DNA of 33,319 nt. Source: Armatimonadota bacterium. Lineage in GTDB: Bacteria > Armatimonadota > UBA5829. The position numbers and the translations under genes are program-made. Location of the stretch: the NCBI GenBank assembly GCA_039679645.1, contig JBDKUO010000001.1, forward strand, positions 1 to 33,319. The letters are read 5' to 3'. The notes beneath the pieces are model-generated. The model was given only the letters and a program-made list of their open reading frames with translations, was not told the DNA's origin and did not search any database. Shown piece after piece: positions 1 to 7,898 of the stretch. Each line of letters begins with the position of its first letter. Positions within the stretch are counted from its first letter, which is position 1.

Positions 1-135
1 TACTGGCTGCTGATATGGCCGAACATGGCGGTCCAGCGCGCGATAGCCTTTGGAGTGGCTGTCGGGGCGCTGGCGATGGGACTAAGAATATGGCTGAACC
101 TTGAGAGAGGCAGTTACTTCGACAGGCAGTTATAA
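1..135 (+). CDS. C-terminal end of a membrane protein (partial)
   Basis: Frame 1 is open from the window edge to a TAA at 133-135 and gives the last 44 residues of a protein. The tail is hydrophobic (alanine, leucine and glycine rich, likely the end of a last membrane helix) and finishes with a short polar segment. The stop codon directly abuts the ATG of the next gene, which points to one operon with the two following membrane-protein genes. No family can be named from this fragment. Confidence 0.6.
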   Translation, partial: YWLLIWPNMAVQRAIAFGVAVGALAMGLRIWLNLERGSYFDRQL

Positions 136-990
136 ATGAATATATTCGCAAAACTACAAAACATAGACAGGCGCATTTTGTATCTGTTGGTGGCGCTGGT
201 GATAATAATTCCGCTGGTGCGCAGACCGGCAAAGCACCCGCACACTATATTTAAAGAAGTGCAAAACGCCTATAACACGGTTCAGGCAGTGCCAAACGAC
301 AAGCTCGTGATATTGTCCAGCTATTTCGATGCCGGAACGGTGGCCGAGAACGGCCCTCAGATCGAGGTGATGATGCGCCACCTGTTCAGGAAGGGCACGA
401 AGTTCGCGGTTATAACCTGGGACCCCGTCGGAGCGGAACTTGTCAGCAAGATAGGCAAGAAAATCTCAAAGCAGATGGGCAAGAAATATGGCCGCGACTG
501 GGTCGATCTCGGATACAACCCGGGGCCGGTATACGTGATCATAAGCGGAATGGCTAAGGATTTCCAGAGTGTGATCAAGCAGGACAAATACGGCACGAAG
601 CTCGCCGATATACCGGCGACGAAAAATATCAAGAGCGCCAAGCAGATTGGAGCCGTGGTCGAAACGACGGCAAGCGGAACAGTGCCGACATGGATAGCAT
701 ACTTCAATATGCCCAATAATATCCCGCTGGTCTATTGCCCGACTGCCGTTATGGCTGCGGAGGCTTACCCTTACCTTGATTCGGGACAGTTGAAAGGAAT
801 GCTCAACGGAGTAATAGGCGCGGCGCAGTACGAGACTCTGCTGGGAATGGGAGACAAGCCGACATACTCCTCGGCGGCGTCATGGGCGCTTTCTACGGCT
901 CATATATTCATAATAGTGCTTCTTATAATCGGAAATATCGGATACTTCGCCGCAAACCGTGCGGGGCGAGGAGGTCGGCGAAATGGCTAA
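136..990 (+). CDS. hypothetical membrane-anchored protein, 284 aa
   Basis: I do not recognise the family. The ATG follows the preceding TAA without a gap. A hydrophobic segment at about residues 14-29 and another at about 253-274 flank a soluble region of about 220 residues with alternating beta/alpha character, so the protein is probably anchored at both ends with one large domain on one side of the membrane. The tail is arginine/glycine rich and therefore probably cytoplasmic. The gene overlaps the next membrane-protein gene by 8 bases, which suggests translational coupling and perhaps a complex of the two products. Confidence 0.75.
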   Translation: MNIFAKLQNIDRRILYLLVALVIIIPLVRRPAKHPHTIFKEVQNAYNTVQAVPNDKLVILSSYFDAGTVAENGPQIEVMMRHLFRKGTKFAVITWDPVGAELVSKIGKKISKQMGKKYGRDWVDLGYNPGPVYVIISGMAKDFQSVIKQDKYGTKLADIPATKNIKSAKQIGAVVETTASGTVPTWIAYFNMPNNIPLVYCPTAVMAAEAYPYLDSGQLKGMLNGVIGAAQYETLLGMGDKPTYSSAASWALSTAHIFIIVLLIIGNIGYFAANRAGRGGRRNG

Positions 991-1735
991 TTGGCTTTCA
1001 GCCCACACAAGCGCAATTACAATATGGTGCGGCGCAATATCTACGTTCGCTATCTACAGCGTACTCTATGCTGAAAATAAATTCTACAGGTTCTTTGAGC
1101 ACGTGTTTATCGGGCTTGCCTCAGGTTACGGCATGTATGTCACCTGGAACGAAGTCGTCTACCCGAAATGGTGGAAACTGATGGTCAACGACGGTCAGTG
1201 GTATTGGGTATTCGCCGCGGTCCTGGGAAGCATGTTCTACTTTATGTACAGCCGCAAACATGCATGGGTGAGCCGGGTGATCTTCGGGCTGTTCATGGGC
1301 CTTGGCGCGGGAGGCGCGTTCAGAGAGTTTTATCAGATCTACTTCCCGCAGATCGGCGCATCGATGAAACCGATCACAGGCGGCGGCATGACGGTTTGGG
1401 ACACATTGAATATAGTAGTGTTCTATGTGATACTTTTTGCCTCAATGTCATATTTCTTCTTCAGCTTCGATCACAAGAGCAGCGCAATTAAGCACACAGC
1501 GATGGCAGGCAGATGGTTTCTTATGATAGGCTTCGGCGCAATGTTCGGCGCAACCGTCATGGGCAGAATGACGCTCTTTATCGGACGGTTTAATTTCCTA
1601 GTCAATGACTGGGCGCCGCAGGCGCGCAGCGATTGGTCAAGCGGGATTTTCAGGGCGTTGGTAAGCCTGTTTGCCCTCGTGCTGATTGTAATGATTGTTC
1701 GCGCAGTCCGCAGGCCGAAGGCCAAACACGAATAG
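983..1735 (+). CDS. hypothetical polytopic membrane protein, 250 aa
   Basis: I do not recognise the family. The ATG at 983 is preferred over an upstream in-frame GTG at 959 because a near-perfect Shine-Dalgarno GAGGAGGT lies at 968-975 with a 7-base spacer, inside the end of the preceding gene. About seven hydrophobic helices can be drawn through the protein, with a basic C-terminus (RRPKAKHE), so it is an integral inner-membrane protein. The tight 8-base overlap with its upstream neighbour suggests the two membrane proteins work together. Nothing indicates a substrate. Confidence 0.75.
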   Translation: MANWLSAHTSAITIWCGAISTFAIYSVLYAENKFYRFFEHVFIGLASGYGMYVTWNEVVYPKWWKLMVNDGQWYWVFAAVLGSMFYFMYSRKHAWVSRVIFGLFMGLGAGGAFREFYQIYFPQIGASMKPITGGGMTVWDTLNIVVFYVILFASMSYFFFSFDHKSSAIKHTAMAGRWFLMIGFGAMFGATVMGRMTLFIGRFNFLVNDWAPQARSDWSSGIFRALVSLFALVLIVMIVRAVRRPKAKHE

Positions 1736-1737
1736 GC

Positions 1738-2424
1738 ATGTCTATCTTTGCGATATCCGATCTGCATCTGTCTTTGGGCAAAGAAAAGCCCATGGACGTA
1801 TTTGGGGATGCATGGAAGGACCACGCAGCCAAAATCGCGGATAACTGGGACAAAATGGTGAGCGATGACGATACTGTGCTGCTGGCGGGGGACCTGTCAT
1901 GGGCGCTGAAGTTCGAAGAAGCGGCTCCCGATATCGAATATATTGCCGGGCGTCCCGGCAAAAAAATACTTATCCGCGGAAACCACGATTACTGGTGGCG
2001 GCGCGAGTCGACCAACCGAATTCAAAAGATTCTGCCTGAATCCATCACACTCCTTATGGGAAGAGGAATTATAATCGGCGACATCGGCATAACCGGAACT
2101 CGCGGCTGGAGGATCGAAGAAGGGCAAACCGGCATCGAAGCCGGCGATCAGCGTGTAATGGACCGCGAACTGGCTTATCTGAAACGCGGGCTCGGCGAAA
2201 TCCCGGACAATGTCACCAAAAAGATCGTAATGCTCCATTATCCTCCGTTCGATGCAGACCTCAAACCCAACACTTTCGTACAGGTCCTGCAAGATCATCA
2301 AGTGGACATACTGGTCTACGGTCACATCCACTCAGGCGCATTCCTGGAAGGTGATATAGGCGGGATTCAGTATCATCTGGCGGCTGTAGACCACACAAAT
2401 TTTCGACCTCTGCTTATTGCGTAA
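1738..2424 (+). CDS. calcineurin-like metallophosphoesterase, 228 aa
   Basis: All signature metal-binding motifs of the calcineurin-like phosphoesterase superfamily appear in order: DLH at 8-10, GD at 51-52, GNHD at 81-84, H167 in HYPP, and GHIH at 195-198. These residues normally hold a two-metal centre that hydrolyses phosphomono- or phosphodiesters. There is no signal peptide or membrane segment, so the enzyme is probably cytoplasmic. The chosen ATG begins the first beta strand (MSIFAISD) only 2 bases after the previous stop. The substrate cannot be told from sequence. Confidence 0.9.
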   Translation: MSIFAISDLHLSLGKEKPMDVFGDAWKDHAAKIADNWDKMVSDDDTVLLAGDLSWALKFEEAAPDIEYIAGRPGKKILIRGNHDYWWRRESTNRIQKILPESITLLMGRGIIIGDIGITGTRGWRIEEGQTGIEAGDQRVMDRELAYLKRGLGEIPDNVTKKIVMLHYPPFDADLKPNTFVQVLQDHQVDILVYGHIHSGAFLEGDIGGIQYHLAAVDHTNFRPLLIA

Positions 2425-2509
2425 ACGGCTATGGGAGGATTGACTGAGCATGCTGTAGAACATGCTACAAAATGCATCTGAGGTAGGAAACTTTTTTTAG
2501 GAGCACGCA

Positions 2510-3412
2510 ATGACAGACATTACTCTCATTACTTGCACGCTGTGCATTCTCACTGCAACACTATGCTTAGCCGCCCAATCACAGGCGTCAGATAGTTGCG
2601 CCGGTAAATCCTCGTATATCATTCAGTCACACCGGGGAGCGGGCAATCTCGCTCCTGAAAACACACTTCAATCGTTTGAGCTTGCCTGGAAAATAGGCAC
2701 CATACCTGAAGCCGATGTGCGGTCCACAAGCGACGGGGTCATCGTGGCGTTTCACGACAATAACCTTGAAAGGCTTGCCCCATCTGCAGACCCGGCGATT
2801 CGACCCAAGAGCGTCAATGACCTGCCTTGGGATGTGGTCTCAAAACTTGATGTGGGCTCATATAAGGGTGAACAATACAAGGGGGAGCGCATACCACGCA
2901 TAAGCGATGTGCTGGACCGGATGAAAGGTCATAAAGAGCGCTTGCTGTATCTGGATGTTAAGAAAGTTCCGCTGGATAAGCTTGCAGCTCTCGCTCGGGA
3001 AAGAGGCGTGGACGAGCAGGTGATCCTGGCTTCATCTCACTATAATGAGATCCGCGAATGGAAAAGACTGCTTCCAAAATCCCAGACGCTCCTGTGGAAC
3101 GGCGGAGACGAGACTCAACTGCGGCAGCGCATGGCTGAGTTTCAAAAGGCGGATTTCGCCGATATTACCCAGCTCCAGATACATGTCAATGTGCTTGACC
3201 TTAAGGCGGTGGAGCCGTTTGCTCCCTCATGCAAGTTTCTGCGTGAGGTCAAACTGGAGATAAAGCCCAAAGGCATTCTTTTTCAAGTCCTGGTGATAGG
3301 CTCGGACAACCCTGAAGCATACCACAAATTGATGGACCTCGGCGTGGAGTCATTTGCATCAGATGACCCGATGGTGACTCTGAAGGTAATGGGCGAGTAT
3401 AATAAGAGTTAG
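2510..3412 (+). CDS. secreted glycerophosphodiester phosphodiesterase, 300 aa
   Basis: This belongs to the GDPD family (TIM barrel), which hydrolyses glycerophosphodiesters to glycerol 3-phosphate and an alcohol. H41 lies in HRGAG, followed by APENT, then E67/D69 and a second histidine H82 in FHD, which match the family's two catalytic histidines and metal ligands. An N-terminal hydrophobic stretch followed by SQA suggests Sec export with cleavage near residue 26, so it should act outside the cytoplasmic membrane. A Shine-Dalgarno AGGAG at 2499-2503 supports the start. The length is normal for the family. It may act in lipid or teichoic-acid-type polymer turnover. Confidence 0.9.
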   Translation: MTDITLITCTLCILTATLCLAAQSQASDSCAGKSSYIIQSHRGAGNLAPENTLQSFELAWKIGTIPEADVRSTSDGVIVAFHDNNLERLAPSADPAIRPKSVNDLPWDVVSKLDVGSYKGEQYKGERIPRISDVLDRMKGHKERLLYLDVKKVPLDKLAALARERGVDEQVILASSHYNEIREWKRLLPKSQTLLWNGGDETQLRQRMAEFQKADFADITQLQIHVNVLDLKAVEPFAPSCKFLREVKLEIKPKGILFQVLVIGSDNPEAYHKLMDLGVESFASDDPMVTLKVMGEYNKS

Positions 3413-3507
3413 ACTGATGCCTAATGCGAATTCAGGCCTGCGCCTGCTCACGGTTTCGGCTGCAATCGCGCCCATACGTCGCTTGATGCTTGAAAGGAAT
3501 AGTTGTT

Positions 3508-4542
3508 ATGCGTTCTCTTAGACTTCACGGCCCGAAAGACCTTAGATTGCACGATGAACCCAAACCACAGCCCGGGCAGGGGGAAGTGCAGATACAGATC
3601 AAATCAGTCGGAATTTGCGCATCTGACCTGCATTATTATCGTGAGGCGAGGATCGGCACCACAACCATAACCGATCCCATAGTGATGGGGCATGAAGCCT
3701 CGGGCGTCATTACAGCGCTTGGAGAGGGAGTCGAATCTCTGAAAGTCGGAGACAGGGTCGCCATCGAACCAGCAAAGCCTTGCGGTCAGTGCGAATACTG
3801 CAAGTCAGGCCACTTTAATGTCTGCCGTGGAGTTCAGTTCTTTGGAACCCCGCCGGTAGACGGATGCCTGCGCGATTACATAACCTGGCCCGCGGAGCTG
3901 GCTCTAAAGGTCCCTGATTTGATTTCTTTTGACGAGGCAGCTATGGTAGAGCCTTTGGCTGTTGGTGTATATGCGGTTGATCTTGCATCGATCTCAGCGG
4001 GTGATACGATTGCAATATTTGGTGTGGGGGCGATAGGCCTATCAGTGCTGCAAGCGGCGAAGGTTGCCGGAGTAGGAAGAATAATTGTGACCGACCCGGT
4101 GCCGGCAAGGCGAGAGCTTGCGATTGAGCTGGGCGCTGATGCTGCTCTTGACCCACATTCACAGGATGTAGAGAAAGAGCTTGCTGGTCTGACCGGCAGC
4201 AGGGGCGTAGACATTGCCTTTGAGTGCGCAGGCGTGCCGGAGACGCTTGTTGACGCAGGCAATGTGGTCCATCCGCTGGGAAAGATAGTTGTAGTCGGCA
4301 TACCGGACGAGGATGCGTATTCATTTGAGGCTTCCAATGCCAGGCGCAAACAGCTTTCCGTAATTTTTGTCCGTCGCAGTAATCTCACCGCCGAGAGGTC
4401 AATCGATCTGATATCCAGTGGAAAAATGAATGTGACTTGCTATGGTCGGCACCATTTTCCCCTTGAAAAAACCGCCCAAGCGATGGATGCGGCAATCGCA
4501 AAATCAGACGGTGTCATCAGGGCAATTGTGCAAATTAACTAG
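3508..4542 (+). CDS. zinc-dependent sorbitol/threonine-type dehydrogenase, 344 aa
   Basis: A medium-chain dehydrogenase/reductase that oxidises a secondary alcohol, probably a polyol or sugar alcohol, with NAD(P). Catalytic-zinc ligands are C37, H62-E63 (GHE) and probably E148 (VEPL). Structural-zinc cysteines are C92, C95, C98 and C106. The Rossmann motif GVGAIG starts at residue 172. The ATG at 3508 with AAGGA about 9 bases upstream is preferred over an in-frame TTG at 3490. The closest family type by eye is sorbitol/xylitol dehydrogenase, but the substrate is not certain. The GntR/FCD gene that follows could be its regulator. Confidence 0.9.
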   Translation: MRSLRLHGPKDLRLHDEPKPQPGQGEVQIQIKSVGICASDLHYYREARIGTTTITDPIVMGHEASGVITALGEGVESLKVGDRVAIEPAKPCGQCEYCKSGHFNVCRGVQFFGTPPVDGCLRDYITWPAELALKVPDLISFDEAAMVEPLAVGVYAVDLASISAGDTIAIFGVGAIGLSVLQAAKVAGVGRIIVTDPVPARRELAIELGADAALDPHSQDVEKELAGLTGSRGVDIAFECAGVPETLVDAGNVVHPLGKIVVVGIPDEDAYSFEASNARRKQLSVIFVRRSNLTAERSIDLISSGKMNVTCYGRHHFPLEKTAQAMDAAIAKSDGVIRAIVQIN

Positions 4543-4592
4543 GTCGCACACTAATCAAACATAATATAACACTATCGTTGTTGGTTATATGC

Positions 4593-4621
4593 TTGACAAG
4601 TCGCGAGATTGCAGCAATAAT
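4593..4621 (+). promoter_or_regulatory. sigma-70 type promoter for the GntR gene
   Basis: TTGACA at 4593-4598, a 17-base spacer, then AATAAT at 4616-4621. This is a consensus -35 with a near-consensus -10, placed 37 bases before the ATG at 4659. Confidence 0.65.
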
Positions 4622-4637
4622 ACATAGGATAATACAT
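4617..4637 (+). repeat. direct repeat ATAATACAT x2, candidate operator
   Basis: ATAATACAT occurs at 4617-4625 and again at 4629-4637, a 12-base repeat distance. The first copy overlaps the -10 element and the second covers the expected transcription start, a placement suited to repression. An autoregulatory GntR site is the obvious guess, though GntR operators are usually inverted rather than direct repeats. Confidence 0.4.
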
Positions 4638-4658
4638 TAGCAACGGTGGAAATTTATA

Positions 4659-5321
4659 ATGAGTATAGCGCAACACACTATCGAAAACAAACAGACAACC
4701 TCGGAATACGCCTATCTCAGACTGCGCGGCATGATAGAATCCGGCGAGCTTAAGCCTGGAGTGAGGCTTATACACCGCGATCTGGCTAAACGGCTGGATA
4801 CGAGCAATATCCCCATAATCTTGGCAATAAGCAGGCTTGAACGTGATGGTTTGGTGGTATCCGCGCCCAACCAAGGCGCTCAGGTGGTGGATTGGACTTA
4901 CGAAGAGATGGAATGCGCAATAATTATCCGTTCACATCTGGAGCAAATGGCTGTGCAGTATTGTGCCAAGCGAGCAAGCGAAAAGCAACGCGCAAAGCTC
5001 ACTGATTTAGCACACAAGTACAGCGAATACTCCGCCACAAACGATGTTGCCGGTTGTCTGGAAGCTGATGCCGCCCTGCACTCTTTAATAGTTGAATGCT
5101 CAGGTGTAAAGCTGCTTGCTCGAATGCTAAACAACTCCCGCGTCATAACAAATACCATACGTAATATTTGCTGGCTCACTCCTGATATAAGTCGTTCCAA
5201 TATTCATGATGGGCTTGTGGAAGCCATCGTTGCAGGTGACGCGGAACTTGCCAAAGCTAAAGCAAGAGAGCATATCGACGATCTGCTGGCAAAATTTGTT
5301 TCGCGCTGCAAACGTTCTTAG
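4659..5321 (+). CDS. GntR-family transcriptional regulator, FCD (FadR) subfamily, 220 aa
   Basis: The N-terminal winged helix-turn-helix (about residues 15-75) has the GntR pattern of a helix, 'SGELKPG', a recognition region and a beta wing. The C-terminal all-helical FCD domain (about 85-215) shows the D...H and later H...H positions that bind a metal or ligand in this subfamily. Such proteins repress sugar- or organic-acid catabolic genes until an effector binds. It has its own promoter and follows a polyol-dehydrogenase gene, a likely target. The recognition helix (TSNIPIILAISRLE) is less canonical than usual. Confidence 0.87.
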   Translation: MSIAQHTIENKQTTSEYAYLRLRGMIESGELKPGVRLIHRDLAKRLDTSNIPIILAISRLERDGLVVSAPNQGAQVVDWTYEEMECAIIIRSHLEQMAVQYCAKRASEKQRAKLTDLAHKYSEYSATNDVAGCLEADAALHSLIVECSGVKLLARMLNNSRVITNTIRNICWLTPDISRSNIHDGLVEAIVAGDAELAKAKAREHIDDLLAKFVSRCKRS

Positions 5322-5340
5322 ATATTCTTCTCACAACTCC

Positions 5341-5369
5341 TTGACAAACTGCCATTGCCAATGCATAAT
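5341..5369 (+). promoter_or_regulatory. sigma-70 type promoter for the prepilin-like gene
   Basis: TTGACA at 5341-5346, exactly 17 bases, then CATAAT at 5364-5369. It lies 20 bases after the GntR stop and about 80 bases before the ATG at 5451, so the prepilin-like gene can be transcribed separately with a leader of about 75 bases. Confidence 0.65.
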
Positions 5370-5450
5370 GACAATACCAACACTGCTGTAGCAAAATACA
5401 CAGCACATAATATTTGTAATTTGTGTGGATGTATTAATAAGGTGGTTGCA

Positions 5451-6191
5451 ATGGGAAAAAGAGGGTTTACATTAATCGAACTGCTGGTTGTTATAGCAAT
5501 TATTGCCATACTGGCAGCGATATTGTTTCCTGTCTTTGTCAGCGCAAAAGACAGTGCAAGGCAGACAACTTGTCTTAAGCATGGTGGGCAGCTCGGAATG
5601 GCCTTGAATATCTATATGGATGACCATGACGGTAAGTTTCCACTTTGCTGGGTTTTCATACCAGGCCAAAGCACGCTTACATGGGCGCATGCTCTAAAAG
5701 ATTGCACTAAGAGCCTGGATGTGTTTACCTGCCCGTCTGTTCCCAACAGGCGATTCACCGGAAGTACTGTCATAGGATACAACTCAGATGCAGACAGGAT
5801 GACCGGAGGTTGGGGCTATAACACCAGCGACGGTGGAGGCGGCAGAGCAAATGGTGTTGGCCGCGGCAGGAACAGCAACATGTCTTCTCCTGATCCTTAC
5901 CGTATGTCAGACCTGACGGCGCCAGCCAGGCATATTGCGTTTGGTGACAGCAAGAAAAGTGATGATCCAGATATTGCATCACTATTTCCCGGCTATACAG
6001 GCAGAAATGCTTTCTGCGATGTTATCAAGGCAACGACTGCCGGTGACTTTTGGGTCCCTCCGGATTTCAGGCACAACGGAGGAGCGATTTTCATCTTTTG
6101 TGACGGCCACGCAAAGTGGTACGATAAGAAATATATCAATAATTGGCAGGCTAATGGCCATTATTGGTATGTCGATAATAGAAACCATTAA
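5451..6191 (+). CDS. prepilin-like protein with H-x9-DG C-terminal motif (DUF1559 type), 246 aa
   Basis: The class III signal sequence is clear: basic MGKRG, cleavage before F6, glutamate at mature position 5 (E10), then a long hydrophobic helix. The C-terminal half contains H208 followed nine residues later by D218-G219, the H-x9-DG signature of a pseudopilin-like family abundant in Planctomycetes, Lentisphaerae and Armatimonadota. The ATG at 5451, just before MGKRG, is preferred over earlier in-frame starts because it puts the leader at the N-terminus, and AAGGTGG lies just upstream. It is probably processed by a prepilin peptidase. The role is unknown, and the pilus assembly genes lie 24 kb away in this window. 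Confidence 0.9.
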   Translation: MGKRGFTLIELLVVIAIIAILAAILFPVFVSAKDSARQTTCLKHGGQLGMALNIYMDDHDGKFPLCWVFIPGQSTLTWAHALKDCTKSLDVFTCPSVPNRRFTGSTVIGYNSDADRMTGGWGYNTSDGGGGRANGVGRGRNSNMSSPDPYRMSDLTAPARHIAFGDSKKSDDPDIASLFPGYTGRNAFCDVIKATTAGDFWVPPDFRHNGGAIFIFCDGHAKWYDKKYINNWQANGHYWYVDNRNH

Positions 6192-6203
6192 GCCCTTGCG
6201 ATA

Positions 6204-6722
6204 TTACAATACCTTATCCACGCGCCATTGTCGTCCGACTTTGACCATTTCGAGACAGTAGCCGCGCGTCGGTTCGCCGTCGTTATATGTTATGGAAACG
6301 TCGAAACTAAGCTTATTTTTGCCAGCGGGTTTGGGGCCGCTGATTTCGAATGAGCCGCCGTCGGATGCGATCTCGCTGTAATATTCATCCGATATTGCCA
6401 TCATGTCCATGCCTCGCGACTGAAGGTCTTCTTCAACATGCGGTGTCGACAGCTTGCGCGCTTCCTTGACCTTTCGCTGGCTCATAGCCGAAAACCATTC
6501 CTGCGCAACATCCTTGGGCGGAACGGTGCGCATAGAGTGTAAAATCATTGCAACAACTATAAGAACAACTACGCCTGCCGCTGCGATGATCATGTTTCTT
6601 GACGGTCGCCATGCTACCTGGCTGTCATAGTCATAGTTGTCGCCGCGGATCGTGCGTGTACCGCAGGCGATGCATACCTTCTGGTCTTCATGCAGTTCGG
6701 CGCCGCATTTTTTGCATTTCAA
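6204..6722 (-). CDS. zinc-ribbon single-pass membrane protein, 172 aa
   Basis: Residues 1-22 form a zinc ribbon (C3, C6, C17, C20). A membrane helix follows at about 43-62. The extracytoplasmic domain (about 70-172) resembles small NTF2/cystatin-like folds (DUF4878 style) by its pattern of a helical first half and beta strands ending in 'GRQWRVDKV'. It starts 12 bases after the galactokinase-like gene, so it is the last gene of that operon. The function is unknown. The cytoplasmic ribbon may bind a partner or a nucleic acid. Confidence 0.8.
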   Translation of the reverse strand: MKCKKCGAELHEDQKVCIACGTRTIRGDNYDYDSQVAWRPSRNMIIAAAGVVVLIVVAMILHSMRTVPPKDVAQEWFSAMSQRKVKEARKLSTPHVEEDLQSRGMDMMAISDEYYSEIASDGGSFEISGPKPAGKNKLSFDVSITYNDGEPTRGYCLEMVKVGRQWRVDKVL

Positions 6723-6734
6723 ATCTAGTCACCT

Positions 6735-7898
6735 CTACTCTATTACGCTCGCACCGTCCTCTGCGGTACATATATAGAGGTTCGGAGCGAGAGCTGTCTT
6801 CTTTTCATATTCTACGGCTACAACCGATGTAAATTGTTCCACAAATTCATCTTTTACCAGGCTCACCGAGCATCCGCCGAACCCGGCGCCTGCCATTCTG
6901 TTGCACAGCGAGCCGGGCGCGCTGCGGCAGACTTCGGCCATTGCGTCCAGCTCTGCGCAGCTCACTTCATACAGGTCGCGGGCAGAGTCGTGCGATGCGT
7001 TCATCAGCTTGCCGAACCCCTCGAAATCACCTTTCTCAAGCACAATGCGGCTTTCCAATACGCGCTCGTTTTCGTATATTACATGCTCAGCGCGCTTTCT
7101 GACCACTTCCGGCAGCTTGTCCTTATGCGCCTGGAAATCGGCGGATGTCACATCTCTTAGCTGAGTCACATTTGGAACCCACTGTGCGAAGAGTTTTGCC
7201 GCTTCTTCGCACTGACTCCGCCGCAGGTCATACTCACTGTCGACCAGGCCGCGGCGCTTCATAGTGTCGCAGACCACTATCTTTACCCTGGACGTATCCA
7301 ATGGAAACTGATCATATTCCAGAGTGCGGCAGTCGATAAAGAGCGCATGGTCTTTTTTGCCAAGCCGTGAGATGAACTGGTCCATAATGCCGGTGTTGAC
7401 GCCGACGAACTTGTTTTCAGCTTTCTGTCCGATCAGGGCCATCTCCGGCCCGCCTAACTCGAACCCGAGCAGGCTTTGGAACAGAAACCCGGTCGCCATC
7501 TCAATAGCAGCCGAACTGGACATCCCCGAGCCTATCGGGACGTTGCCGTGCATAACGATATTCGCGCCACGCAGCTCAATTCCCGCTTCCTGAAGAAAGA
7601 GTACAACCCCTCGCACGTAGTTGCTCCACGTATTTACATCATCATGGGTAATGTCATCGAGTGAAAACTCCGACTTGGCTTCAAAGTTCTGAGAGTATAC
7701 TGAAACTGTCCTGTCATCCCGAAGCCGCCCGGCTGCGATCACATCTAGGTTTACCGCCACAGGCAGCACGAACCCGCCGTTATAGTCGGTATGAATTCCC
7801 ATCAGATCGACCCTGCCCGGAGCCTTTACAATCGTCATGGGTGAAGAACAGAACAATCTATCGAAATCAGCCTTTATCTTGTTTAGCCTGGTAGACAT
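6735..7898 (-). CDS. galK: galactokinase-family GHMP kinase, 387 aa
   Basis: A GHMP-fold sugar-1-kinase with the galactokinase architecture: the N-terminal sugar-binding signature GRVDLMGIHTDYNGG (28-42), the phosphate-binding loop PIGSGMSSSAA (121-131), the catalytic aspartate D173 in MDQF, and a C-terminal GAGFGGC motif. Family members phosphorylate galactose at C1. The usual glutamate of the GEHTDY signature is isoleucine here (I35), so the sugar may differ. The ATG at 7898 is chosen over a TTG at 7901. The gene overlaps the end of the upstream radical SAM gene by 32 bases. Confidence 0.85.
   Translation of the reverse strand: MSTRLNKIKADFDRLFCSSPMTIVKAPGRVDLMGIHTDYNGGFVLPVAVNLDVIAAGRLRDDRTVSVYSQNFEAKSEFSLDDITHDDVNTWSNYVRGVVLFLQEAGIELRGANIVMHGNVPIGSGMSSSAAIEMATGFLFQSLLGFELGGPEMALIGQKAENKFVGVNTGIMDQFISRLGKKDHALFIDCRTLEYDQFPLDTSRVKIVVCDTMKRRGLVDSEYDLRRSQCEEAAKLFAQWVPNVTQLRDVTSADFQAHKDKLPEVVRKRAEHVIYENERVLESRIVLEKGDFEGFGKLMNASHDSARDLYEVSCAELDAMAEVCRSAPGSLCNRMAGAGFGGCSVSLVKDEFVEQFTSVVAVEYEKKTALAPNLYICTAEDGASVIE

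Noticed and set aside
2449-2467. Hairpin TGTAG/CTACA before the phosphodiesterase gene as a terminator
   Set aside because: Only a 5-base stem and no adjacent T-run; too weak to call.
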